DNA from: an alpha proteobacterium U9-1i
Lineage (GTDB): Bacteria > Pseudomonadota > Alphaproteobacteria > Caulobacterales > Aquidulcibacteraceae
Length of the DNA stretch: 64,000 bases
NCBI GenBank assembly: GCA_000974665.1
Contig: BBSY01000002.1
Span: 496,001 to 560,000 of the forward strand
Direction: 5' to 3'
In this document: one piece after another, positions 10,021-17,705 of the stretch
How the letters are laid out: each line of letters starts with the position of its first letter
Numbering within the stretch: the first letter of the stretch is position 1
Made by a program: the position numbers and the translations under genes
The notes under the pieces: generated by a model
Databases searched by the model: none
What the model saw: the letters and a program-made list of their open reading frames with translations, nothing else
What the model was told of the DNA's origin: nothing

Positions 10021-10410
10021 ATGGCCCGTAAAGTAGCGAAAAAAGCAAAGAAGGCGCCGGCGAAGAAAGCGAAAGCCGCTGCCCCGGCTGCGAAGCCCGT
10101 GAAGGTGACCGCGGTCGCCGGCAAGACCGTGACGGCGAGCGCGCTGCTACAGTCCGTCGCCGATCACCTCGGCATCAAGAAGTCCGAAGCCAAGACTTTG
10201 GTCGAAGGCTACACCGACGTTGTGAAGGCCTACGTGCTGAAAGGCTCGAAGGTGAAGATCGGCGACATCGGCATGGTGATGGTCCGCGCCCGCAAGGCCC
10301 GCATGGGCCGCAACCCGCAAACGGGTGAGCCGGTGAAGATCAAGGCATCGAAGAAGCTCGCCTTCCGCCAATCGGCGGTGATGAAGGCGCAAGTGATGGG
10401 CGGCCGCTAA
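10021..10410 (+). CDS. HU-family DNA-binding protein with lysine/alanine-rich N-terminal tail
   Basis: Nucleoid-associated protein, 129 residues. Residues about 1-38 are a basic, low-complexity Lys/Ala/Pro tail (several AKKAKKAPAKKA-type blocks), followed by the HU/IHF fold: TVTASALLQSVADHLGIKKS, a VKIGDIG turn, and the DNA-binding arm region RKARMGRNPQTGEPVKI. The tail resembles histone-H1-like extensions known on some bacterial HU proteins. The ATG follows GAGAAGGA. It is a monocistronic unit, with a strong terminator 55 bases after the stop. Confidence 0.9.
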   Translation: MARKVAKKAKKAPAKKAKAAAPAAKPVKVTAVAGKTVTASALLQSVADHLGIKKSEAKTLVEGYTDVVKAYVLKGSKVKIGDIGMVMVRARKARMGRNPQTGEPVKIKASKKLAFRQSAVMKAQVMGGR

Positions 10411-10465
10411 CACGCAGCGCCCGTTCACGACGCTGAACGGAACATACCTTTCGAGGTTGTCGGAG

Positions 10466-10497
10466 ACGGCCGGTGCTGTGCAAGCGCCGGCCGTTTT
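10466..10497 (+). terminator. Rho-independent terminator of the HU gene
   Basis: An 11-bp GC-rich stem (ACGGCCGGTGC paired with GCGCCGGCCGT, one G-T pair) with a seven-base loop is followed by a TTTT run. It lies just after the HU coding region and before the convergent gene at 10507. Confidence 0.88.
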
Positions 10498-10506
10498 CGT
10501 TCGACC

Positions 10507-10971
10507 TCAAACCAGCAAACCCTCTTCGCTTGGGTCGCCGCGCATTTCCAGCGCGGCGGTGCGTCGAACCTGTATGGGCTGGCGCCCCGACAGGCGAACT
10601 AACCAGCGTGAATATTCATCCGTCTCGTATTCATGCAGCCCAAGCCAGAGCGCGCCTTCTCGATCAATCCGCGCCTCAACGATCGACCACGCCTCCACAA
10701 CCGGGCCGGCGCGCCAGTTGAGCCGTGCCTCGCGCGCCGCGCACACCGCATTGACGGCAGTCGCTTTGATCGCATCGATGTCACGCATGAGGTGTTCAAG
10801 CGCGGCGAAAGCCTCTGCTGTCGGCAGCGGCGGATCGTCAAACGCATCGACGCTGCTTGGAAACATGATCACCAGGTCGAAGAAGTCCGGGCCGGGATCA
10901 CTGCGGCCAATCCAGCCCATCTCGTAATGCAGCTTCAAAAGGCCGAGCGCTGGATGTTCGAGTTCGTCCAT
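10507..10971 (-). CDS. Conserved hypothetical protein
   Basis: 154-residue acidic soluble protein starting MDELEHPALGLLKLHYEMGW. I do not recognise a family. It has no signal peptide or membrane helix; it contains helical segments (AEAFAALEHLMRDIDAIKATA) and a Trp-rich ALWLGLHEYETDEYSRWLV stretch. The start at 10971 was chosen because it lies five bases after the Smr stop, implying a two-gene operon with smr; a longer frame would overlap smr by about 100 bases. Confidence 0.6.
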   Translation of the reverse strand: MDELEHPALGLLKLHYEMGWIGRSDPGPDFFDLVIMFPSSVDAFDDPPLPTAEAFAALEHLMRDIDAIKATAVNAVCAAREARLNWRAGPVVEAWSIVEARIDREGALWLGLHEYETDEYSRWLVRLSGRQPIQVRRTAALEMRGDPSEEGLLV

Positions 10972-10976
10972 CGCGG

Positions 10977-11495
10977 TCAGCCCCGCCGCTTCAGGAAAAC
11001 GTAGAACGCGCCGGCGCCACCGTGCTGGCGATGGGCTTGGGCATAGCCGGCGATGATCGGCTTCAGCTCCGCGAGCCAAGCCGGCAGCCGTTGCTTCAGC
11101 ACCCCCTGCCCAGCCCGACCCGCGCCGGTGATGACGATCAGCGTGCGATCGCCGCGCGCATGGGCGGACTGGATGAACCTAAGGAGCGCTGTGCGGCCCG
11201 TTTCCTGTGTGTGCCCGTGCAAATCGATCGAGCCGTCGATCTCCAGCTTGCCACGACGAATGCGCTTCTCCCCGCCGCGATCGGCGGGAGGCGGCGCAGC
11301 TTTGGCGACTGTCGGCTTTGCCGGCTTTGGCTCGGCGCCCGTCAAGGGTCGCGCGACGGCGAGCGTGGGCACACCGGGCGTCGCGCTTTTGGGTGCGAAT
11401 GCTTTCGAAGGCTTGCGGCGCGGCTTCACCGTTGCGGCGACGCGGCGCCACAATGAGTGCTCTTCATCCGTGAGGTCGCGTTTCTTTCGGCTCAC
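10977..11495 (-). CDS. Smr/MutS2-domain endonuclease-like protein
   Basis: 172 residues. The N-terminal half is basic and Pro/Ala-rich (linker), and the C-terminal half is a Smr domain with IDLHGHTQETG, the VITGAGRAGQGVLK strand-loop and HGGAGAFYVFLKR. Smr domains nick or bind branched nucleic acids. The start overlaps the stop of the Tim44-like gene by four bases. In many related genomes a lytic transglycosylase gene (mltA) lies between these two; it is absent here. Confidence 0.88.
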   Translation of the reverse strand: MSRKKRDLTDEEHSLWRRVAATVKPRRKPSKAFAPKSATPGVPTLAVARPLTGAEPKPAKPTVAKAAPPPADRGGEKRIRRGKLEIDGSIDLHGHTQETGRTALLRFIQSAHARGDRTLIVITGAGRAGQGVLKQRLPAWLAELKPIIAGYAQAHRQHGGAGAFYVFLKRRG

Positions 11496-12088
11496 GCCGC
11501 GGTGACACGCGCCAGCCGCCAGTTCGGATCGTGCGAGCGCACATCGCGTTCAAACGTCCACTTCTCGCGCGCGTCGCGGACACCGTGTGCGCCCTGCGCC
11601 AACTCCGCTTCAAACTTCATCGTCACGCGCGCGACCGAGCCGTTCAGATCGGCATCTATGATTTCGCCGCTCTTCAACCGCACCAATTCCGGTCCAGCTT
11701 CGCCCTTGGCCTCGCGCGCCGCTATCGCGGTCACGTAAGATTCGAACACGCGCGGCGTCAGCAGGTTCTTCAGCGCATCGCGATCGCCCTTGGCGAAGGC
11801 GCCAATGATGATTTCGTACGCGGAGCGCGCGCCGGACACGAATTGCTCGACATCGAAGCTTGGATCGGCGCGGACTATGGCCATGAGGCCCTCTCCCGCC
11901 GGACCACTGGGCTGTGTGGTTTGACGTGGCGTCATGCCGACATCTTCACGCGGAAGTTCACCCTGCGCCGGTTGCGGGCGCGGCTCAGCTGGACGCTCGC
12001 TGCGCTTACCCAATGTTGAATAAAGCCGGAACAGCACGAAGCCAGCGATGAGCGCCAGCACGGCGATTTCGATAAGGCCCTGGTCCAA
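11492..12088 (-). CDS. Tim44-like domain membrane-anchored protein
   Basis: 198 residues: one N-terminal membrane helix (about 5-25, IEIAVLALIAGFVLFRLYS), a Pro-rich linker, and a C-terminal Tim44-like domain from about residue 75 (FDVEQFVSGARSAYEIIIGAFAKGD, LTPRVFESY, WTFERDVRSHDPNWRLARV). Bacterial Tim44-like proteins (TimA) are inner-membrane proteins of uncertain role related to the mitochondrial import motor subunit. It is divergent from secB, a conserved neighbourhood in alphaproteobacteria. Confidence 0.88.
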   Translation of the reverse strand: MDQGLIEIAVLALIAGFVLFRLYSTLGKRSERPAEPRPQPAQGELPREDVGMTPRQTTQPSGPAGEGLMAIVRADPSFDVEQFVSGARSAYEIIIGAFAKGDRDALKNLLTPRVFESYVTAIAAREAKGEAGPELVRLKSGEIIDADLNGSVARVTMKFEAELAQGAHGVRDAREKWTFERDVRSHDPNWRLARVTAA

Positions 12089-12233
12089 CGAGAAACTCCT
12101 GCCGCGCCGCTCTGAACGCGTTCCGTTAACATAGTGCCAAGCGGGGGATTACGCCACCTTGGCTGATTGCGGCGGGTGGGCGCGCGTGATAGCGGGCCCT
12201 ACCCTGCCTCCCGACAAGCAAAAGAGCTGCCGA

Positions 12234-12755
12234 ATGAGCATGCAATCGCCCGAAGGCGGACCTCCACCAGCGGATTCCCCGCACCTGCGGGTCATTGCGC
12301 AATATGTGAAGGAACTTTCATTCCGCAACCCGATGGCCGCCACCTCGGCGCGCGCCGCCGACGCGCAGCCCACAATCGACATGGGCGTGGAGGTCAAATC
12401 GCGCCCGATCGGCGACGCGGGCGACGCCTACGAAGTGGACCTCCACATCAGCGTCGACGCCAAGCGCGACGACCAGGCGATGTTTTCGGTCGACCTCACC
12501 TATTCTGGCCTGTTCCAATTCATGAACGTGCAGCAGAGCGACGTCGAGCCTCTGCTTTGGATCGAGTGCCCGCGCCTCTTGTTTCCGTTTAGCCGACAAA
12601 TTCTGGCGGAAATCACACGCGAAGGCGGCTATCCGCCGCTTCTCATCAACCCGATCGATTTCACGCCGCTCTATTGGGCCGAGCTTCGCGAACGCGAGGC
12701 CAAGGGCGCGCCGGTCGACTTCCAGCAGCCCAATCCGTTCGGCGAACCGCGCTAG
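12234..12755 (+). CDS. secB: Protein-export chaperone SecB
   Basis: Tetrameric export chaperone that holds preproteins unfolded and passes them to SecA. The 173-residue protein has the core KELSFRNPMA, VDLTYSGLFQ, ECPRLLFPFSRQILAEIT and the INPIDFTPLYW C-terminal segment. The start at 12234 gives MSMQSPEGG; a second in-frame ATG at 12240 is possible, and the upstream frame beyond 12234 is unconserved. Convergent with dnaQ, sharing CTAG at 12752-12755. Confidence 0.95.
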   Translation: MSMQSPEGGPPPADSPHLRVIAQYVKELSFRNPMAATSARAADAQPTIDMGVEVKSRPIGDAGDAYEVDLHISVDAKRDDQAMFSVDLTYSGLFQFMNVQQSDVEPLLWIECPRLLFPFSRQILAEITREGGYPPLLINPIDFTPLYWAELREREAKGAPVDFQQPNPFGEPR

Positions 12756-13480
12756 GTCCCGTACTTCAGCCACAAGGCTTTTTCGCCCAGCTTCTCAATG
12801 AAGCTTGCGTGTGCGCGCGCCTCCTCCTCGCTGCCACGCGGGGGCAATGGCGTGGGACGCTGCAGACGCGGCGCGTATATGACAGGCGCATCCCCGCGCA
12901 GTGCTTCGGTCGCCGTTTCGGACTCGAACACCAGCTTTTGCTCGCGTCCTCCCCGCAGCTGCAAATACACTTCCGCCAAGATGCGCGCATCGACGAGCGC
13001 GCCGTGGCCGCCGGCCGCTTTCCGGGTGCTCAGATCGAAACCATAGCGATCAAGTTGGAAGCGCTTCGCCAAGGCATCGAGCGAACATGATGCGCCCGGG
13101 AAGCGCTTGCGCGCGATCGGCATGGTGTCGATGAAATTCGACAAAGGATCGCGCTTAAGCCGCGCGAGTTCAGCGTTGACGAAGCCCTGGTCGAATGAGG
13201 CATTGTGCGCGACCAAGGGCGCATCGCCGACAAAATCGAGGAATTGCTCGGCCACCTCGGCGAACTTAGGGTGCTTTAGCAGGAAGTCTCGTGTCAGCCC
13301 GTGCACGCGCACCACTTCATCCGGAACATCCCGTTCAGGGTTGACGTATAGATGGAGTTCGCGCCCAGTGCGCTCCAGGCCGAAGAGCTCAACACAGCCG
13401 ATTTCCACAAGCCGGTCCGGCGCCTCTGCCGCCAATGGATTGAGGCCAGTCGTTTCTGTGTCGAAGACGATTTCCCGCAT
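12752..13480 (-). CDS. dnaQ: DNA polymerase III epsilon subunit (proofreading exonuclease)
   Basis: 3'-5' exonuclease of the replicase. The 242-residue DnaQ/DEDDh protein has ExoI VFDTETTGLNP (Asp7, Glu9), ExoII HNASFDQGFVNAEL and ExoIII HGALVDARILAEVY. A Pro-rich C-terminal tail after residue about 205 would contact the alpha subunit. First gene downstream of coaE on this strand with a 15-bp gap, in the coaE-dnaQ arrangement common in alphaproteobacteria. Confidence 0.95.
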   Translation of the reverse strand: MREIVFDTETTGLNPLAAEAPDRLVEIGCVELFGLERTGRELHLYVNPERDVPDEVVRVHGLTRDFLLKHPKFAEVAEQFLDFVGDAPLVAHNASFDQGFVNAELARLKRDPLSNFIDTMPIARKRFPGASCSLDALAKRFQLDRYGFDLSTRKAAGGHGALVDARILAEVYLQLRGGREQKLVFESETATEALRGDAPVIYAPRLQRPTPLPPRGSEEEARAHASFIEKLGEKALWLKYGT

Positions 13481-13495
13481 GAATCGGGGCTAATC

Positions 13496-14083
13496 CTATT
13501 CGCGGAGCGCGTCCAGCACGGCCCGGACTTGCGCGCGCGTCTCGTCAAAGGAGCCGCCCGTATCGATGACGAAATCCGCCCGTTTGCGCTTTTCCGCATC
13601 CGGCATTTGCTTGGCCAAAAGGCTGTCGAACTTTTCTATCGTCATGCCGGGTCGCGTAAGCACGCGCGCGCGCTGCACATCGGCCGGCGCCGACACGACG
13701 ACGATGCAGTCGAACAAGTCGCTGCCGCCGCCCTCGAGCAAGAGCGGAATGTCGAACACCACCCATCGCGCGCCCTTCGCCCGTTGTTCCTCCGCAAACT
13801 CGACCTGCGCTTCACGAACGAATGGATGGACGATTTGCTCAAGACGCTTGAAGGCGGCCGGGTTGTCGATCACGCGAGGGCTAAGCAGTGTGCGATCGAC
13901 GGCCCCGTCGCGCGTCACGCCTGGAAACTCCGCCTCCACGGCGGCGACAGCCTTTCCGCCCTTGGCGTACAAAGCATGGACGTTGTCGTCCGAGTTGAAC
14001 GCCGGCGCTCCTGCCTCTGCGAACATTTTCGCGACTGTGGATTTGCCCATGCCGATCGAGCCAGTGAGGCCGATGATGATCAT
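13496..14083 (-). CDS. coaE: Dephospho-CoA kinase
   Basis: Last step of coenzyme A synthesis. The 195-residue P-loop kinase has GLTGSIGMGKST near the N-terminus, a DD pair (NSDDNVHALY) and the LLLEGGGSDLFD lid region. Start overlaps the aroE stop by four bases, so it is in the PPSR-maf-aroE-coaE-dnaQ operon. Confidence 0.95.
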   Translation of the reverse strand: MIIIGLTGSIGMGKSTVAKMFAEAGAPAFNSDDNVHALYAKGGKAVAAVEAEFPGVTRDGAVDRTLLSPRVIDNPAAFKRLEQIVHPFVREAQVEFAEEQRAKGARWVVFDIPLLLEGGGSDLFDCIVVVSAPADVQRARVLTRPGMTIEKFDSLLAKQMPDAEKRKRADFVIDTGGSFDETRAQVRAVLDALRE

Positions 14084-14883
14084 TGCGCCAACGCCTCAAG
14101 CAAGCGCGCACGTGCCTTGGCGACGCTTGGTTTCACGCCAAACCATATCTCGAATGCACGCGCGCCCTGGTGAATGAGCATGCCGAGGCCGTCCATTGTC
14201 GCGAGGCCGCGAGCGCGCGAGGCCATCAGCAACGGCGTTTCGAGCGGACGATACACAATGTCGGCAACAATCGCGCCCGGCTTCGCGTGGGCGACGGGCC
14301 AGTCCGGGCTCGGTGCGCCGCTCATCCCAAGCGTCGTGGCGTTGACGATGAGATCGGCGTCGGCAAACGATTGGGCGAGTGCGTCCCACGAAACGGCGCG
14401 CGCCTTCGGCACGGAGCGCGAAAGCACTTCGGCGCGATCACGGCTTCTGTTTGCAATGATGAGGTCGCGATCGGCCAACGCCTCGGCAACGCCGCGCGCC
14501 GCGCCGCCAGCGCCGAGGATCAAGACGCTTCCAACGCGCGCGCTCCAGTCCGCTGCGGTCTCGGTCAGCGCGTCGAGAAAGCCATCGCCATCCGTGTTGA
14601 AGGCTGAAATCCGTCCATCGGACTCCCAGCGCAACGTGTTGGCGACAGCGCCCGTATAGCCATCAGCCGCACGCGCGGCCGCCTCCTTGTGCGGTACGGT
14701 GACGTTGGCTCCGGCAAATCCCTGGAGTTCCCGGAACGCCGTCACCGCATCGGGCGCGCGGAGCAACCGCGCCTCATAAGTCGCGTTCAAACCATGATCC
14801 GCGATCCAGCCATTGTGCATGAGCGGTGAGAGCGAATGGCTCACCGGGTCGCCAATCACCGCGTAGCGCGCCGGCTGGGTCAT
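14080..14883 (-). CDS. aroE: Shikimate dehydrogenase
   Basis: NADPH-dependent reduction of 3-dehydroshikimate in aromatic amino-acid synthesis. The 267-residue protein has the substrate-binding SHSLSPLMHN, the catalytic Lys in VTVPHKEAA, NTDGDGFLDAL, the nucleotide-binding GAGGAARGVAEAL and the C-terminal GMLIHQGARAFEIW. Overlaps coaE and maf by four bases each. Confidence 0.96.
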   Translation of the reverse strand: MTQPARYAVIGDPVSHSLSPLMHNGWIADHGLNATYEARLLRAPDAVTAFRELQGFAGANVTVPHKEAAARAADGYTGAVANTLRWESDGRISAFNTDGDGFLDALTETAADWSARVGSVLILGAGGAARGVAEALADRDLIIANRSRDRAEVLSRSVPKARAVSWDALAQSFADADLIVNATTLGMSGAPSPDWPVAHAKPGAIVADIVYRPLETPLLMASRARGLATMDGLGMLIHQGARAFEIWFGVKPSVAKARARLLEALAQ

Positions 14884-15470
14884 CGTGGCGCCGCCCCCTG
14901 CTCCCGCAAAAATGCGAGCAGCGGCAGCAGCGGCAAGCCCAGCACGGAAAAGTAGTCGCCATCCACGCGCTCGAACAAGTGCGCGCCAAGGCCTTCAAGC
15001 TGATAGGCGCCAACCGATGACAACAAGGCTTCTCCGCCCCGGTCGAGATAGTCGTCCAAAAACGCGTCCGAGAACTGGCGCATCCGCAGGCGCGGCGTCT
15101 CGACGTGGCGCCACAGCACCTCTCCGCCGCGGGCAACAACCGCCGCGCACAGCAATTCGTGCGACTTGCCGCGCAGGCGCATCAAGTGTGAGCGCGCTTC
15201 TGCGCGGATCTTCGGCTTGTCGAGTGTCTCGCCTTCGATGGCGAGCATCTGGTCAGCGCCGATCACCAAGCCTTCGCGCCGTTGTGAAACAGAGAGCGCT
15301 TTCAGAGCCGCCAGCGCGTCGGCTTGGTCGCGCGGCTTCAGCCCGTCTCGCCTCAAGCTGGCCTTCGCCGCCTCTTCATCCACGCGCGGCACATCAACCT
15401 CGAATGCAACACCGGCCGCTTCGAGCACCTTGCGCCGGATGGCGCTCCCGGAGGCGAGGATCAAGTTCAT
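14880..15470 (-). CDS. Maf-like nucleoside-triphosphate pyrophosphatase
   Basis: 196-residue Maf/Ham1-type housekeeping pyrophosphatase that hydrolyses non-canonical or modified NTPs. LASGSAIRRKVLE at the N-terminus, GADQMLAIEG and the SSVGAYQLEGLGAHLFERVDGD-type C-terminal segment (with catalytic Glu/Asp) are visible. In this family the alphaproteobacterial copy next to PPSR is usually a YceF/7-methyl-GTP type; the exact substrate is inference. Overlaps aroE and PPSR by four bases each. Confidence 0.92.
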   Translation of the reverse strand: MNLILASGSAIRRKVLEAAGVAFEVDVPRVDEEAAKASLRRDGLKPRDQADALAALKALSVSQRREGLVIGADQMLAIEGETLDKPKIRAEARSHLMRLRGKSHELLCAAVVARGGEVLWRHVETPRLRMRQFSDAFLDDYLDRGGEALLSSVGAYQLEGLGAHLFERVDGDYFSVLGLPLLPLLAFLREQGAAPR

Positions 15471-16297
15471 GGCTTGTCGCGATACTCGGCGAAGAGATTG
15501 AGGACGGCGGCCGCCGTTTCCTCAACCGAGCGGCGCGAAACGTCGATGGTCGGCCACTTCTGGCGCTCAAACAGACGTTGCGCATCCATCACTTCACGGC
15601 GGACGGATTCCTCGTCGGTGTAATCCCCCGCTCGGGTTTCCTTCATCGCGGCCAGGCGGTTGCGGCGAATGTGGATCAGGCGGTCGGCCGAGATGGTGAG
15701 CCCCACCACCAACGGCCGCTTTTCGGCGAACAATTCCGCCGGCAGATCGGCGCCGGGCACAAGCGGCACATTGGCGGCCTTCACGCCGCGGTGCGCCAGA
15801 TACACACAGGTCGGCGTTTTCGAGGTCCGGCTAACGCCAACAAGCACGACATCCGCGTCACGCAGCTCGATCGCCTGCTGGCCGTCGTCGTGGTACATAG
15901 CGAAGTCGAGCGCATCGATGCGCTTGAAGTACTCCGCGTTCAGGCTGCGCGCCGCGCCAACGCGATGGTTGGTCTCCTGCCCCAGATAGCGCGACATGAA
16001 GTCGAGCACCGGATCGAGAACCGCGACGGCCGGGAACCCTAACGCCTTACAGCGTTCCTCCAGCATGGAGCGGTGCTCCATGTTCGAGAGCGTAAACATT
16101 ACCACGCCCGGCGCGGCCTCGATCTCACGCAGCACCCGCTCGAGCTGGCGTGTCGAGCGGACCATAAAGTAGGAATGTTCGACGGGCTGAATGCGGTCGA
16201 ATTGCGCGCAAGTGGCCCGTAACACGCCGGCCAGGGTTTCCCCGGTCGAATCCGACACCAAGTGGACATTGCAGATGATGGCTAGGCGTTCACGCAT
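15467..16297 (-). CDS. PPSR: pyruvate, phosphate dikinase/PEP synthetase regulatory protein (DUF299)
   Basis: Bifunctional ADP-dependent kinase/phosphorylase that controls pyruvate phosphate dikinase. The 276-residue protein has the N-terminal LVSDSTGETL and the P-loop-like GVSRTSKTPTCVYLA, plus LTISADRLIHIRRNRL near the C-terminus, all typical of DUF299. Start ATG at 16297 fits the family; a longer in-frame reading would extend into the origin region. It is the first gene of the leftward operon and diverges from hemE, the same arrangement that flanks the Caulobacter origin. Confidence 0.94.
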   Translation of the reverse strand: MRERLAIICNVHLVSDSTGETLAGVLRATCAQFDRIQPVEHSYFMVRSTRQLERVLREIEAAPGVVMFTLSNMEHRSMLEERCKALGFPAVAVLDPVLDFMSRYLGQETNHRVGAARSLNAEYFKRIDALDFAMYHDDGQQAIELRDADVVLVGVSRTSKTPTCVYLAHRGVKAANVPLVPGADLPAELFAEKRPLVVGLTISADRLIHIRRNRLAAMKETRAGDYTDEESVRREVMDAQRLFERQKWPTIDVSRRSVEETAAAVLNLFAEYRDKP

Positions 16298-16640
16298 GGA
16301 GACCAATTCATATCGTGCATGCCGCGCCTGTGAGCAAGCTGTGGGCAATGATGTGAGGAAAGGCGCGTTTGGGGCGAAAGCGCCTTTAGAGGCGTCGTTT
16401 GGTTTCCCCTCCTCCGCGATTCCCTCAGTCCTTCTCCACATCGGCTCGCGCGTGCTGTTCAGGAATCAGCGGCGTGTGAAAAACCAACCCAAGCACCTCT
16501 CCGTAAAGCACTTTCGCCACATTGCGCACGAGGAGCAAATCTGGGGATAGCCTGTGGGCAATTGACTTGTCCCGTTACGGGGGGCCCTACAACAAGAGTC
16601 CCTATTAATCTCCGATTAGATTCAAGTTTAGAAGAAGGGC
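16298..16640. other. oriC: Putative chromosomal replication origin (Cori-like)
   Basis: A 343-bp non-coding gap between PPSR and hemE. In Caulobacter crescentus the origin lies between the same two genes. DnaA-box-like 9-mers (consensus TTATCCACA or TGTGGATAA) occur at 16340-16348 (TGTGGGCAA, 7/9), 16432-16440 (TTCTCCACA, 8/9), 16475-16483 (TGTGAAAAA, 7/9), 16542-16550 (TGGGGATAG, 7/9) and 16553-16561 (TGTGGGCAA, 7/9). Four GANTC methylation sites lie at 16418, 16463, 16596 and 16619. An AT-rich stretch at 16601-16632 could be the unwinding element. Flanking genes point away on both sides, as expected at an origin. Location is by analogy; activity is not shown. Confidence 0.78.
16605..16619. 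promoter_or_regulatory. CtrA-like binding site upstream of hemE
   Basis: TTAATCTCCGATTAG matches the CtrA consensus TTAA-N7-TTAA at 7 of 8 fixed bases. It sits 22 bases before the hemE start codon, inside the proposed origin. In Caulobacter, CtrA sites overlap the hemE promoters and repress replication initiation; the same role is inferred here. Confidence 0.5.
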
Positions 16641-17705
16641 ATGGCCGAACTGAAAACCCTCGATCGAGAGAAGAGCAAGGAGCGAGCGAAACTGCTTCGT
16701 GTTCTCGATGGCGAGACGACGGCGACGCCTCCGGTTTGGATCATGCGTCAGGCTGGGCGCTACCTGCCCGAGTACCGGGAGCTCCGCACACGAGCGAAGA
16801 ACTTCCTCGATTTCTGCTATTCCCCGGCGTTGGCGACCGAAGCCGTGATGCAGCCTTTGCGGCGCTTCCCGCTCGATGCGGCCATTCTGTTCTCTGACAT
16901 CTTGGTGATCCCTGACGCGCTAGGGCGGGCTGTTTCGTTCATTGAGGGCGAAGGCCCACGATTGCGGCCACTGATCGAAGAAGAGTCCTGGCGCTTCGAC
17001 GATCCCGAACGCGCGCTGCAGAGACTGTCCGCCGTCTACGAAACCGTGGAGCGCATCAAACGCGGCTTATCCAAGGATGTTGCGCTGATCGGTTTCTGCG
17101 GTGGTCCATGGACTGTCGCCACCTACATGCTTCAGGGCCAAGGCGGCGACAAAGACCGCTGCCGCCGCGCCTATTATGAGCGACCGGCGGATGTTTTGGC
17201 GCTGATCGATGTGCTCGTTGAAATGAGTGCTCAGCATTTGGCCAAGCAGGTCGCCGCCGGCGCTGACTGCGTCCAAATCTTTGAAAGCTGGGCGGAGGGC
17301 CTTCCGGAGCCTCTCTTTCGCATTCTGATCGTCGAGCCGACACGAAAGCTCGTGGCGCGCCTCCGCGAACTGGGAGTCACAGCCCCGATCATCGGTTTTC
17401 CGCGTGGCGCTGGGCCTTTGATGGTGCCTTACGTTCAGGAAACTGGAATCAACGCGGTGGGGGTCGATACGCAAACGCCAGCGGTGTTCGCGCGCGGCGT
17501 TTCGCCGAAGGGCATGGCGTTGCAAGGCAATCTTGACCCGCAAACGCTGGTCGCTGGTGGTGAAGCCTTGGCGCGCGCCGTACGTGAAACAGTCGAAGCG
17601 TTTCGCGGCGGCCCACACATCTTCAATCTTGGGCACGGCATAACGCCCGACGCTTCGCCCGATAATGTCGCGCAGCTGGTGCGTCTGGTGAAGGACGACG
17701 CGTGA
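16641..17705 (+). CDS. hemE: Uroporphyrinogen decarboxylase
   Basis: Converts uroporphyrinogen III to coproporphyrinogen III in haem synthesis. The 354-residue TIM-barrel protein has PPVWIMRQAGRYLPEYRE with the conserved Arg residues, FSDILVIPDALG with the catalytic Asp, GFCGGPWTVATYM and the C-terminal FNLGHGI. The ATG follows AGAAGGG. It starts the rightward hemE-hemH-hemJ-rho run immediately beside the origin and overlaps hemH by four bases. Confidence 0.97.
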   Translation: MAELKTLDREKSKERAKLLRVLDGETTATPPVWIMRQAGRYLPEYRELRTRAKNFLDFCYSPALATEAVMQPLRRFPLDAAILFSDILVIPDALGRAVSFIEGEGPRLRPLIEEESWRFDDPERALQRLSAVYETVERIKRGLSKDVALIGFCGGPWTVATYMLQGQGGDKDRCRRAYYERPADVLALIDVLVEMSAQHLAKQVAAGADCVQIFESWAEGLPEPLFRILIVEPTRKLVARLRELGVTAPIIGFPRGAGPLMVPYVQETGINAVGVDTQTPAVFARGVSPKGMALQGNLDPQTLVAGGEALARAVRETVEAFRGGPHIFNLGHGITPDASPDNVAQLVRLVKDDA

